A stretch of DNA of 64,000 nt, from assembly GCA_002441445.1 (NCBI GenBank), contig DJWC01000070.1, forward strand, positions 14,743 to 78,742, given 5' to 3'. Shown here piece by piece: positions 1 through 8,664 of this stretch. Both the position numbers and the translations under genes were made by a program. The notes under the pieces were generated by a model, which was given only the letters and a program-made list of their open reading frames with translations, was not told the DNA's origin and ran no database searches. This DNA comes from Pusillimonas sp. UBA6240. Its GTDB lineage: Bacteria; Pseudomonadota; Gammaproteobacteria; Burkholderiales; Burkholderiaceae_B. Every line of letters begins with the position of its first letter. Positions within the stretch are counted from its first letter, which is position 1.

Positions 1-436
<436 letters not shown>

Positions 437-440
<4 letters not shown>

Positions 441-1147
441 GTCGTTGCCACCCTAACGGCCTGACCGCTGCGCTTGCGCCCTATTGCGCGCTCGGTCAGC
501 GCGACCAGTGCGGTCAGTCCAAGATTCAATACGAAATAAGTCAATGCCAGCAAGGTGAAGACCTCCAGCGGCCTGGTCAACAGCACGCTGTTGATCTGGT
601 TGGCCGCATAAGTCAGTTCCTGTACGCCGATGACGTAGGCCAGCGAAGTTTCCTTCACGGTGGAAATGAACTGGCTCAACATGCTGGGCAGCATATTGAA
701 CAAGGCCTGCGGCAGGATGATCTTGCGCATGGTCTGCATATAGTTCAGGCCCAGCGCCCTGCCGGCTTCCTGCTGCCCCTTGGGCAAGGCCTGTATGCCG
801 GCCCGGATGATCTCCGCCAGGTATGCGCTTTCGTAGCAGACCAGCGCCACCACCATGGTGGTCGTGCCGGCGACCGGCCGGCCGATGATCAAGGGCACGA
901 AAAAATAGGCCCAGAAAATGAACATCAGCAAGGGCAGGCCGCGCACCACATACACGACCGCCGAAGCGGGCAGGTAGAAAATACGGTAGGGGCTGACGCG
1001 GCCCAAGGCCAGCAGAATCCCGCCCGGGAAGGCCAGCAGCAAGCTGACCGCCGCCAGGCCCAATGTCGCCGCCAGGCCGCCCACGGGCCCATAGGGATAC
1101 TGCCCGATCAGCAGCAGCAAGGCGTTGTCTTTGAGGATTTCCCACAT
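437..1147 (-). CDS. Amino-acid ABC transporter permease (GltK/HisM type)
   Basis: Inner-membrane permease of 236 residues, the usual length for the HisMQ family. It has about five hydrophobic segments and the EAA loop that docks the ATPase (EIIRAGIQALPKGQQEAGRALGL region, about residues 111-133). It overlaps the ATPase gene by 4 bp and lies 3 bp after the second permease gene, so the two permeases are cotranscribed and probably form a heterodimer. The substrate is likely glutamate/aspartate or a related acidic or polar amino acid by family resemblance, which is inference. Confidence 0.93.
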
Positions 1148-1150
1148 GGT

Positions 1151-1852
1151 TCAGCGCCCTCCTGCCACGCGATAGCGTTGCGATAGGCTGGCGCCTCCCC
1201 ACATCAGCAGAAAGGAGATGCTCAGATAGATGACCGTGACCGCCGCATAGGACTCGAAAGTCAGGAATGTGGCGTTTTCGATTTCCCGGCCCGAGGCGGT
1301 CAGCTCCGTGACGCCTATGGCCATCGCCAGGCTGGTGTTCTTGAACAGCAGCAGGGTCTGGTTCAGCAAGGGCGGAATGGCGATGCGCAGCGCCTGCGGC
1401 ATGATCACCTTGCGCATGGTCTTGAAGAAACTCAGGCCCAGGGCCCGCGAGGCTTCCGCCTGTCCGGAGGGAATCGCACGCACGGCGCTGCGCAGGTCTT
1501 CGCAGACATAGGCCGATGTCACCAGCCCGATGGCGACCATGGACAGCAGAAATTCGCTGCCATGGCTGTTCAGCCAGTCGGCGACCGGCGCCGGCAGAAG
1601 CTGCGGCACGCCGAAGTACCAGAACAGGATGTGCACCAGCATGGGCACATTGCGGTGAAAGGCGACATACACCGAAATGATGCCGTTGGCCACGCGCGAC
1701 CCTGTAAGGCGGATCACCGCCAGCAGGATCCCCACGGTGAACGCCAGCAACCAGGCAAGCCCGGTCAGCGCCAGGGTGGTCAGCAACCCCCTGAGCAGCA
1801 AGGCCGGGTACTCGCCCTGCGCCAGCGCTCCGAAATCAAAAACGTAATGCAT
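1151..1852 (-). CDS. Amino-acid ABC transporter permease (GltJ/HisQ type)
   Basis: Second inner-membrane permease, 233 residues, with several membrane segments and an EAA loop (LRSAVRAIPSGQAEASRALGL, about residues 119-139). It is paralogous to the next gene downstream and separated from it by 3 bp. The binding-protein gene lies 33 bp upstream. Together the four genes make a standard polar amino-acid uptake ABC system. No unusual features. Confidence 0.93.
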   Translation of the reverse strand: MHYVFDFGALAQGEYPALLLRGLLTTLALTGLAWLLAFTVGILLAVIRLTGSRVANGIISVYVAFHRNVPMLVHILFWYFGVPQLLPAPVADWLNSHGSEFLLSMVAIGLVTSAYVCEDLRSAVRAIPSGQAEASRALGLSFFKTMRKVIMPQALRIAIPPLLNQTLLLFKNTSLAMAIGVTELTASGREIENATFLTFESYAAVTVIYLSISFLLMWGGASLSQRYRVAGGR

Positions 1853-1885
1853 CTAGCTGAGACTCCGGGGTCTGTGGCAGCGGCC

Positions 1886-2710
1886 TCAGCCGGTGATTTC
1901 CGCGACCTTGAAGTCGCGCTTCATCTTGTACTGAGTGTCCATGCCGAACCACTTGTTGAACAGTTGTTCCGCCTGGCCCGAGGCATCCATGTCGGTCAGC
2001 ACTTTGTTGACATGCTCGCGGAAAGCGGTGTCGCCCTTGCGGATGCCCATGCCCCACGGCTCGAGAAACAAGGCCGGCTCCAGGATCTTGACGGGTACGG
2101 GGCTGCTTGCCGCTTGCGACTTGAGCTTGACGGCCACCAGTTCGGAGATCACGAAACCGCTGACCTTGCCTTGCTGCACCGCCAGGAAGGCGCCGCTGGG
2201 GTCTTTGAACGTGACGGTCTCGACATTGGGAATGTATTTGCGCGCGCCGGCTTCCGAAGAGGATCCGCGCACCGCGCTGACACGCTTGCCCGCCAGGTCC
2301 GCGGGCGACTTGATGTCCTTGTCGGCTTCGCGCGCCAGGACCTTCTGCATGCTAGCGAAATGCTGGTAGGAATAGTCGATCTGCTTGGCGCGTTCCGGCG
2401 TCCAGCCCAGGTTGGCGGCGATCAAGTCCACGCGCCCGGCCACGAGTTCGGGAATGCGCGCCTCAACGGCGATGAGCTTCAGTTCCAGGGGCACTTTCAG
2501 GCTGTCGGCGATGGCCTGGCACATATCGACCTCATAGCCGACGATCTGGCGGGTCTTGGGGTCCTGGAAGCTGAAAGGCTCCGCGGTGCCCATGGTGCCG
2601 CAGATGAATTTCCCGCGCGCCTTGATGTCCTGCAAAGTATCGGCGTGGGCGGGGGCCAGCGCCGTGCCCAGGCTGACTGCGGCAATGATCGCCATAAATG
2701 TCTTTTTCAT
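1886..2710 (-). CDS. Periplasmic amino-acid binding protein (GltI/HisJ family)
   Basis: Substrate-binding protein of 274 residues. Residues 1-23 form a signal peptide ending A-H-A, and the mature protein would begin DTLQDIKARG, a normal family-3 solute-binding start. Family motifs include GYEVDMCQAIADSL and the VDLIAANLGWTPERA region lining the ligand cleft. A good SD (AAGGAG) lies 6 bp before the ATG. It sits directly upstream of both permeases and 68 bp after the aminotransferase gene, so the imported ligand is probably an amino acid whose amino group that enzyme removes (inference). Confidence 0.94.
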   Translation of the reverse strand: MKKTFMAIIAAVSLGTALAPAHADTLQDIKARGKFICGTMGTAEPFSFQDPKTRQIVGYEVDMCQAIADSLKVPLELKLIAVEARIPELVAGRVDLIAANLGWTPERAKQIDYSYQHFASMQKVLAREADKDIKSPADLAGKRVSAVRGSSSEAGARKYIPNVETVTFKDPSGAFLAVQQGKVSGFVISELVAVKLKSQAASSPVPVKILEPALFLEPWGMGIRKGDTAFREHVNKVLTDMDASGQAEQLFNKWFGMDTQYKMKRDFKVAEITG

Positions 2711-2778
2711 GTCAACTCCTTTGTTGCATCATCAGTGAGATAAAAAATGACGGCGCACCGTCACGGTTGAAGCACCCT

Positions 2779-3996
2779 TCAGGCCAGCCTGGCGCAAGCC
2801 TGGGCGATGCGGGCGCAGCCAATTTCGATCTGCTCCAGCGAAGTCGCAAAGCTAAGGCGCAGGTAGGGGGACAGCCCATACGAGGTCCCGTCCATGACGG
2901 CCACTTTGGCGTCGTTCAGCAAATACATGGCCACATCCAGATCGGTTTCGAGCAGCAGGTCTTCAGGCGTTTTCTTGCCCAGCAAGCCTTCCACGCGAGG
3001 GTAGACATAGAAAGCGCCCTGCGGCTGTGGGCAGCGTATGCCCGGTATGGCGTTCAAAAGCGCCACGATCCGGTCGCGGCGCGCCCTGAATACGGCCGCC
3101 GCATCGGCCACGCAGCGCTGATCGCCATTCAAGGCCTCGGTCGCGGCGGCCTGCGCGATCGCATTGACGCAACTGGTGCTTTGCGAAATCAGCGTAACCA
3201 TCGCGCGCACCAAGAGGCGCGGCCCGCCGGCATAGCCCACCCGCCAGCCCGTCATCGCATAGGCTTTGGACACGCCGTTGATGGTCAGCGTGCGCGCCGC
3301 GATACCGGCATCCAGGTTGGCCATCGACACCGCCGCATCCTCGTAAGACAGGTGCTCGTATATTTCATCGGTCAGCACCCATACATGGGGATGCCGGTTC
3401 AAGACCTCGATCAGCGCGCGCAGTTCGGCTTCGGTATAGATGGCCCCCGTGGGATTGCTGGGTGTATTCAGCAACAGCCATTTAGTGCGCGGTGTGATGG
3501 CCCGCTCCAGTTCCCGCGGCGTAAGCTTGAATCCGTTGGCTTCCGAGCATTGCACCACAACCGGCGCGCCATCGTTGGCCAGCACCATGTCCGGGTAGGA
3601 AACCCAGTACGGCGCAGGGATGATGACTTCGTCGCCTTCCTGGACGGTGGCCGCCAGCGCCGTAAAGATCAATTGCTTGGCTCCGGTGCCCACCACCAGT
3701 TGGTCCAGGCCATAGTCCAGGCGGTTTTCCCGCTTGAACTTCTTCTGGACGGCGGCCAGCAATTCCCGGGTGCCCGCGGTGGCGGTATAGCGCGTCTGCC
3801 CGCTTTCCATGGCGCGCACGCCCGCCTGGATGATATGGGCCGGAGTGTCCATATCCGGTTCACCGACCGTGAAATCGGTAATGTCATGGCCCTGGGCGCG
3901 CAGCTCGTCCACTCTGGCCTTGGCGGCCATGCTGGGCGACGGCTTGATGGCATGCACGCGGCGCGCCAGGAATTCGGTCTGGGCGGGTGCGTTCAT
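2779..3996 (-). CDS. PLP-dependent class I/II aminotransferase
   Basis: Cytoplasmic aminotransferase of 405 residues, aspartate-aminotransferase superfamily, fold type I. The PLP-lysine motif is NGVSKAYAMTGWRVGYAG; the NTPSNPTGAIY loop and the D-E-I-Y motif (LTDEIYEHL) that contacts the cofactor are present. SD GGAGG lies 7 bp before the ATG. Probably the first gene of an operon with the amino-acid ABC transporter downstream, since the long intergenic region with an inverted repeat lies just upstream. The exact amino donor is unknown. Confidence 0.93.
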   Translation of the reverse strand: MNAPAQTEFLARRVHAIKPSPSMAAKARVDELRAQGHDITDFTVGEPDMDTPAHIIQAGVRAMESGQTRYTATAGTRELLAAVQKKFKRENRLDYGLDQLVVGTGAKQLIFTALAATVQEGDEVIIPAPYWVSYPDMVLANDGAPVVVQCSEANGFKLTPRELERAITPRTKWLLLNTPSNPTGAIYTEAELRALIEVLNRHPHVWVLTDEIYEHLSYEDAAVSMANLDAGIAARTLTINGVSKAYAMTGWRVGYAGGPRLLVRAMVTLISQSTSCVNAIAQAAATEALNGDQRCVADAAAVFRARRDRIVALLNAIPGIRCPQPQGAFYVYPRVEGLLGKKTPEDLLLETDLDVAMYLLNDAKVAVMDGTSYGLSPYLRLSFATSLEQIEIGCARIAQACARLA

Positions 3997-4489
3997 GCCA
4001 GGCCTCCACGGCGCGATGGGAATACCGAGGGGTCGAGTTCAGCCGGCAAGGTCTGCCGGCCAAAATGAAGTGCAGCCATGACTTTTACCTGAGTCCATTA
4101 CGAATAAGAATGATGTATGGTGCACATCATGCGTATATTTCCTATTTTCAAAAAGAGAATATTTCTACTAATTCTACGTTCCTTAAAGGAATGAAATTTG
4201 CCGGCGAAGCGCCCGGGAACCACGCCTCTTTCTCCGGAAAGGCGCGCCGATACTGGCTTTTCGATGTGCGCAGGGGCGAGTCGCCCCGAGTCGTGACGAC
4301 AGGACTTTCGTGCGCCCGCACTATTCCTTGAGGGCAGTATTAGGGTAATTCTCTATGCCGCTTTGGAAGGAAAATGAAAGTTCATGCAGCTCGGGCGCTG
4401 CAATTGCGGCATGGATGAGCGGAAACGCGCGGCGCGCCCCCTTTTTGCGGCGTGCCGCGGACGCGCAGCGGCAATAGCTTACTCAGTAA
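3997..4489. other. 493-bp intergenic region upstream of the aminotransferase operon
   Basis: No convincing gene. It holds an AT-rich stretch (about 4091-4195) unlike the surrounding GC-rich DNA, a 7-bp-arm inverted repeat at 4110-4130, a compact palindrome TTCCTT-A-AAGGAA at 4179-4191, and two short hairpins at 4273-4287 (GGGGCGA-G-TCGCCCC) and 4290-4300 (GTCGT-G-ACGAC). The minus-strand operon promoter should be here, which would give a long leader. No known riboswitch consensus was recognised in either direction. Confidence 0.6.
4110..4130. promoter_or_regulatory. Inverted repeat, candidate operator of the aminotransferase/ABC operon
   Basis: ATGATGT-N7-ACATCAT, a perfect 7-bp inverted repeat with 7-bp spacer inside an AT-rich stretch, 114 bp upstream of the aminotransferase start. 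The spacing suits a dimeric helix-turn-helix regulator. The regulator is not identified and no regulator gene is adjacent. Confidence 0.45.
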
Positions 4490-5416
4490 TCAGAATGGCG
4501 CCGGATAGCGCCGGTCGCTGGTGCCGGCCTTCAGGACTTGGCTTGGCACATCGTGACCCAGGACGGCGGGCAATTGCCCGGCAACCGCCAGCAAGGCCTG
4601 CAGGTCCACGCCCGTGTCGATGCCCATCTGTTCGAACATGTGGACCAAGTCTTCCGTGCAGGCATTCCCGGTGGCGCCCGGCGCATAGGGGCAGCCCCCC
4701 AGGCCGCCCAGCGAAGCGTCGAAGCGCACAATGCCGGCCTCGATGGCGGCCAGGGCATTCGCCAGCGCCATGCCGCGGGTGTTATGGAAGTGCAGGGTGA
4801 TGTCCAGGCCGGGAAACCTGGCGATCGCCGCGCCGGCGATGCGGGCGACTTGGGCCGGATTGGCCATGCCCGTGGTGTCGCACAGCGTGATGCCGCCCAC
4901 GCCCAAGGCGGCGTAGCGGTCCATCCAGGCGTAGACATCGTCCTCGGCGATAGGCCCTTCCATCGGGCAGCCGAACACCGTCGACAGCGACACATTGACG
5001 GGCGCCTTATGCGCCGCCGCCATGGCGATCACATCGCTGAGCTGCGCAAAGGATTTTTCCCTGGGCATGCGCAAATTGGCCTGGTTATGGGTTTCGCTGA
5101 CCGACATCACGACGTTCAGTTCATCCAGGGCGCATTCCAGCGCCCGCTCCGCGCCGCGCACATTGGGCACCAGCGCGGTGTAGACCACGCCCGGCGCCCG
5201 GTCGATCTGGTGCATCACCGCCTCGGCGTCGGCCAGCGCCGGTATGGCTCGCGGCGAAGTGAAGGAGGTCGCCTCGATCTTGGCCAGGCCGCAGCGGCTG
5301 AGCTGATTGATGATGGCGATTTTCTGTTCCGTGGGAATGAAAGTGCTTTCATTCTGGAAGCCGTCGCGCGGTGCGACATCGTTGATATACAGGCGTTCAG
5401 GGGTGCGCATGGTCAT
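4490..5416 (-). CDS. Hydroxymethylglutaryl-CoA lyase family
   Basis: DRE-TIM metallolyase of 308 residues. It would cleave 3-hydroxy-3-methylglutaryl-CoA, or a related 3-hydroxyacyl-CoA, to a ketoacid and acetyl-CoA. Visible are the N-terminal APRDGFQNE metal/substrate motif (family DxxRDG), the HFHNTRGMALANA metal-ligand motif and the GGLGGCPYAPGATGN signature with the catalytic loop cysteine. Normal length. It lies 17 bp after the CoA-transferase gene, so a free acid is probably first activated by that enzyme and then cleaved. Related lyases act on citramalyl-CoA-like substrates, so HMG-CoA itself is not proven. Confidence 0.92.
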   Translation of the reverse strand: MTMRTPERLYINDVAPRDGFQNESTFIPTEQKIAIINQLSRCGLAKIEATSFTSPRAIPALADAEAVMHQIDRAPGVVYTALVPNVRGAERALECALDELNVVMSVSETHNQANLRMPREKSFAQLSDVIAMAAAHKAPVNVSLSTVFGCPMEGPIAEDDVYAWMDRYAALGVGGITLCDTTGMANPAQVARIAGAAIARFPGLDITLHFHNTRGMALANALAAIEAGIVRFDASLGGLGGCPYAPGATGNACTEDLVHMFEQMGIDTGVDLQALLAVAGQLPAVLGHDVPSQVLKAGTSDRRYPAPF

Positions 5417-5433
5417 GGTCCGATCCGGTTTCC

Positions 5434-6633
5434 TTAAATGATGCCGCGCTCGCGCAAGGCTTTGCGCTGCTCGGCATTTATGCCCAGGGACTCCAGCACG
5501 CTGTCGGTGTGTTCGCCCAGCGCGGGCGCCCTGGCGCGCATTTGCCCGGGCGTGTCGCTGAGCTTGGGCACGATGCCCGGCAGATCCAGCTCGCCCCCGC
5601 CCGGCATGTCGCAGGGCAGTATCATGTCGCGCGCCCGATAATGCGGGTCGGCCGCGATATCCGCGGCGGTATAGACCCTGCCCGCCGGCACGCGGGCGGT
5701 GTTCAGCGTCTCCAGCACCTCATCCAGGCCATGCCGCAGCGTCCATTGCCCTATGGCGGCGTCGATTTCCTCGGCCCGCCGCGCCCGGCCATCGTTATGC
5801 GCCAGGTCCGGATCGTCGGCCAGGTCGACGCGGCCTATGGTTTGCATGAGCCGCTTGTATATGCTGTCGCCATTGCCCGCGATCAGGGCATAGCGCCCGT
5901 CGCGGCAGGGATAGGCGTTGCTGGGCGCTATGCCTGGCAAGCTGCTGCCGGACGGCTCACGCACGACGCCGAAAGCGCTGTATTCCGGCAGCAGGCTTTC
6001 CATCATGTTGAACACGGATTCGTACAACGCCACGTCGATGACCTGGCCCTTGCCGCCCGACTTGCCGCGATGGATGAGCGCCATCAACACGCCGATCACG
6101 CCATGCAGGCCCGACAGGGAATCGCCTATGGATATGCCCGCGCGCACCGGCGGGCGGCCGGGTTCGCCGCACAGATACCGCAGCCCGCCCATGGCCTCGC
6201 CCACCACCCCGAAGCCGGGGCGGTCGCGGTATGGCCCGGTCTGGCCATAGCCCGAAACCCGCAGCATGATCAGGCCCGGATTGATTTCCTGCAGGGTTTC
6301 CCAGCCCAGGCCCCAGCCTTCCAGCGTGCCGGGGCGGAAGTTTTCGATCAGCACGTCGGCTTCGGCGACCAGCTTCTTGATGATGTCCTGGCCTTCGGGC
6401 TGGCGCAGGTCCAGCGTCACGGACTGCTTGTTGCGCGACTGCGCATACCACCACACCGACGTATCCTCGTGCAGCAGGCGCCATTTGCGCAAAGGGTCGC
6501 CCAGGCGGGGCGGCTCGACCTTGATGACTTGCGCGCCGAAGTCGCCCAGCATTCTGCCCGCGAACGGGCCGGCGATGAGCTGGCCCATTTCTATCACCCG
6601 AATTCCTTCCAATGCTTGCTGCATATTCCTCAT
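5434..6633 (-). CDS. Family III (CaiB/BaiF) CoA-transferase
   Basis: CoA-transferase of 399 residues with the complete family III layout: N-terminal GIRVIEMGQLIAGPFAGRMLGDFGAQVIKVEP, the NKQSVTLDL strand, ENFRPGTLEGWGLG, and the catalytic aspartate D171 in ISIGDSLSGLHG. It would move CoA, typically from succinyl-CoA or acetyl-CoA, to a carboxylic acid that the downstream lyase then cleaves. The start could also be the second ATG at 6624; neither has an ideal SD. A LysR regulator gene lies upstream on the same strand. Confidence 0.92.
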   Translation of the reverse strand: MRNMQQALEGIRVIEMGQLIAGPFAGRMLGDFGAQVIKVEPPRLGDPLRKWRLLHEDTSVWWYAQSRNKQSVTLDLRQPEGQDIIKKLVAEADVLIENFRPGTLEGWGLGWETLQEINPGLIMLRVSGYGQTGPYRDRPGFGVVGEAMGGLRYLCGEPGRPPVRAGISIGDSLSGLHGVIGVLMALIHRGKSGGKGQVIDVALYESVFNMMESLLPEYSAFGVVREPSGSSLPGIAPSNAYPCRDGRYALIAGNGDSIYKRLMQTIGRVDLADDPDLAHNDGRARRAEEIDAAIGQWTLRHGLDEVLETLNTARVPAGRVYTAADIAADPHYRARDMILPCDMPGGGELDLPGIVPKLSDTPGQMRARAPALGEHTDSVLESLGINAEQRKALRERGII

Positions 6634-6670
6634 GTCCCTGTGCTGATTCCGGTTGATCCGGCGGAGCCGG

Positions 6671-6712
6671 CCTGGCCGGGCCTACCTGGCCGGGCCGACC
6701 TGGCCGGGCCGA
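6671..6712. repeat. 14-bp GC-rich tandem repeat, three units
   Basis: Three contiguous copies of CCTGGCCGGGCCGA (the first ends TA) in the gap between the CoA-transferase and LysR genes, followed by a partial fourth. Length differs from the 15-bp arrays further right, but base composition and placement are similar. Confidence 0.85.
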
Positions 6713-6757
6713 CCTGCGGCCGCCAGCCCGCGGACGGGCGCGGGCCGGCCGTGTCCG

Positions 6758-6784
6758 AAAAGACGGCCCGCTGCCGGGCCTTTT
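6758..6784. terminator. Bidirectional intrinsic terminator-like hairpin downstream of the LysR gene
   Basis: GGCCCG (6765-6770), 4-nt loop, CGGGCC (6775-6780). It is followed on the plus strand by TTTT, and on the minus strand by GTC then TTTT (6758-6761). It lies 65 bp after the LysR stop on the minus strand, so it probably ends that transcript. Confidence 0.6.
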
Positions 6785-6849
6785 ATCAATGATGCTCAAA
6801 ACCGCGGATAAAGACAATGCGCGGCTGCTCAAGCAGCGTTCGCCATCGC

Positions 6850-7767
6850 TCAACCCCCGCCCGCGTCCAGAGATTCATGGTAGAGATAATCATAAAGATG
6901 GCGGGCCTCGGGCCGCAACGGCACGCCGCTGCGCGCGCCCACCAGCAGGCTGCGCGTCGACCATTCATCCAGCAGCGGTATGGACCGCAGCCCGACACCC
7001 AGCGCCCGGGTCCGCAGCACGCCGCGCGGCATGATGCTGATGCCCAGTCCCGCCGCCACCATATGGCAGATCGCGTCGAAGCTGCTGACCTGGATGCGCA
7101 GCTTCAGCACCTGCTGCTCGCGCATGGCGGCCGCGCTTATCCTGCTATGCAGCGAGCTGCCCAGGTTCAGGCCGATGAAATCGTAGGCCGTGATCTGGCG
7201 CAGCCACAAAGCCTCTTCGCCGGCCAGCGGGTGGTCTTCGCGCACCAGCACCATCAGCCTGTCCTGGCGGTAGGTGAAGACATCCAGCCCTTGCGTGGGC
7301 AGGCTGTCGGCGAATACACCCAGGTCGCTCTGCCCGGTCAGCACCGCATCGATGATTTGCTGGCTGAGTTTTTCCTCCAGTCCTATGCGGATGTCCGGGT
7401 GCTTCCGCACGAAGCCGGACAGGCTTTGCGGCAGGAACTGTATGACCGACGAGGCATTGGCCCACATGCGGACATGCCCGCGTATCCCTTGCGCGTAGTC
7501 GCCCATCTCGCCCGCCATGCGCTCCAGGCCGTGAATGAGCTGTTCGGCATGGCGGCGCAGCGCCTCGCCGGCCGGCGTCAGCACAAGGCCGCGGGCATGG
7601 CGCACGAACAGCGCGCACTCCATCATTTGCTCCAGGTCGCTCAGGCGCTTGCTGGCGGCGGACAGCGTGATCGGTATGCGTTCGGCCGCCGCGGTCAGGC
7701 TGCCTTCGTGAGCCGCCGCGAGGAATAAGCGCAAAGAGGTCAGGTCGAAACGGGCTAGATTGATCAT
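6850..7767 (-). CDS. LysR-type transcriptional regulator
   Basis: DNA-binding regulator of 305 residues. The N-terminal winged HTH (residues 8-67, FDLTSLRLFLAAAHEGSLTA) is followed by a periplasmic-binding-protein-like effector domain (about 93-295). It lies upstream of, and on the same strand as, the CoA-transferase/HMG-CoA lyase pair, but it is also divergent from the isochorismatase/TRAP operon that begins 158 bp away, which is the usual LysR arrangement. The divergent operon is therefore the likelier target. A terminator-like hairpin follows its stop. Confidence 0.92.
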   Translation of the reverse strand: MINLARFDLTSLRLFLAAAHEGSLTAAAERIPITLSAASKRLSDLEQMMECALFVRHARGLVLTPAGEALRRHAEQLIHGLERMAGEMGDYAQGIRGHVRMWANASSVIQFLPQSLSGFVRKHPDIRIGLEEKLSQQIIDAVLTGQSDLGVFADSLPTQGLDVFTYRQDRLMVLVREDHPLAGEEALWLRQITAYDFIGLNLGSSLHSRISAAAMREQQVLKLRIQVSSFDAICHMVAAGLGISIMPRGVLRTRALGVGLRSIPLLDEWSTRSLLVGARSGVPLRPEARHLYDYLYHESLDAGGG

Positions 7768-7870
7768 GGCGGCAATGTTAGCGTGGACTCGGTTTCCTGT
7801 GGGATCACGGGCGGATATGTCCGCTTATCCATTCGTAAAACCGAATCGATCAACATGTAAATGATATTGG

Positions 7871-7893
7871 ATGGTATCGAAAATCCATACCAT
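7871..7893. promoter_or_regulatory. Inverted repeat upstream of the isochorismatase/TRAP operon
   Basis: ATGGTAT-N9-ATACCAT, perfect 7-bp arms, ending 32 bp before the TTG start of the hydrolase gene. Two shorter symmetric elements lie between it and the LysR gene: GCGGA-N4-TCCGC at 7811-7824 and ATTCG-N6-CGAAT at 7831-7846. The whole 158-bp divergent gap is thus dense in dyads, fitting control by the adjacent LysR protein or another dimeric regulator. Confidence 0.5.
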
Positions 7894-7925
7894 AATGCGG
7901 GAAATACAAGAATGCGGAGGCAAAA

Positions 7926-8567
7926 TTGAAAGATGAGGCCAATATACGCGGGGGATTCGATGGCACGCTGCGCCCGGGCGATAGGCCGGCGCTGCTCATC
8001 GTGGATTTCCAGCGCGGGTTCACCGAAATCGGCGTCAGCCCGCTGGCGTCGGATTGCGACACGCAAGTTGCCGCGACCAATACCTTGATCGCCGCCATGC
8101 GCGGGCGCGGCCCGGTGATCTTCACCGTGGTCAGCTACGCCGCCAACCTTGGCGATCTGGGCTGCTGGGGCCAGAAATGCAGCGCGCTGTCCACCCTGGT
8201 GCGCGGCTCCAAGGCTTGCGAACTCGACCCCAGGCTGGATTATCAGCCCGCAACCGACCTGATACTGCACAAGACCCAGGCCTCGGCCTTTTTCGGGACC
8301 GCTTTGGCGGGCATATTGGCGTCCAACCGCTGCGACATGCTGATCGTGGCCGGCGCCACCACCAGCGGCTGCGTGCGAGCCAGTGTCGTGGACGCCATGC
8401 AATACGGCTTCCCGCCCTTCGTCGCCAGCGACTGCGTGGCGGACCGCTCCGCGCCGCAGCACGCAAGCAATCTCATCGACATGTCGAGCAAGTACGCCGA
8501 AGTCGTCAGCAGCGCATCTTTATTGGCCATGCTGTCGGGCAGCCATCAGTCCGCCCTGTCGACCTGA
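7926..8567 (+). CDS. Isochorismatase-fold cysteine hydrolase (amidohydrolase type)
   Basis: Cytoplasmic hydrolase of 213 residues. The Asp-Lys-Cys triad can be placed at D27 (LLIVDFQRGF), K116 (LILHKTQAS) and C149 (ATTSGCVRAS), preceded by the usual cis-peptide-type region. Relatives include N-carbamoylsarcosine amidase and maleamate amidohydrolase. The start is a TTG: an SD (CGGAGG) lies 6 bp upstream and no in-frame ATG precedes the catalytic Asp region. It leads the operon with a TRAP transporter and an aconitase-like protein, so it may deaminate an imported amide to a dicarboxylate (inference). Confidence 0.88.
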   Translation: MKDEANIRGGFDGTLRPGDRPALLIVDFQRGFTEIGVSPLASDCDTQVAATNTLIAAMRGRGPVIFTVVSYAANLGDLGCWGQKCSALSTLVRGSKACELDPRLDYQPATDLILHKTQASAFFGTALAGILASNRCDMLIVAGATTSGCVRASVVDAMQYGFPPFVASDCVADRSAPQHASNLIDMSSKYAEVVSSASLLAMLSGSHQSALST

Positions 8568-8589
8568 ATTCATTTTTTTGAGCATCGCG

Positions 8590-8610
8590 CCGTGCCCGCC
8601 CCGGGCACGG
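8590..8610 (+). repeat. Hairpin between hydrolase and dctP
   Basis: CCGTGCCC, 5-nt loop, GGGCACGG; 8-bp perfect stem without a following T-run, 55 bp before dctP. It may protect or pause the transcript rather than terminate it. Confidence 0.5.
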
Positions 8611-8664
8611 GCGGGCGTTGTCACACCCTGATCGTATGAAGAACCACTACCCTGGAGGAGCACA

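Noticed and set aside
3987..4331. Plus-strand frame of 114 codons in the intergenic region
   Set aside because: No SD, no family resemblance, overlaps the aminotransferase start and the AT-rich promoter region.
8574..8581. Intrinsic terminator at the T-run after the hydrolase gene
   Set aside because: The T-run precedes, rather than follows, the nearby hairpin at 8590-8610 on the plus strand.
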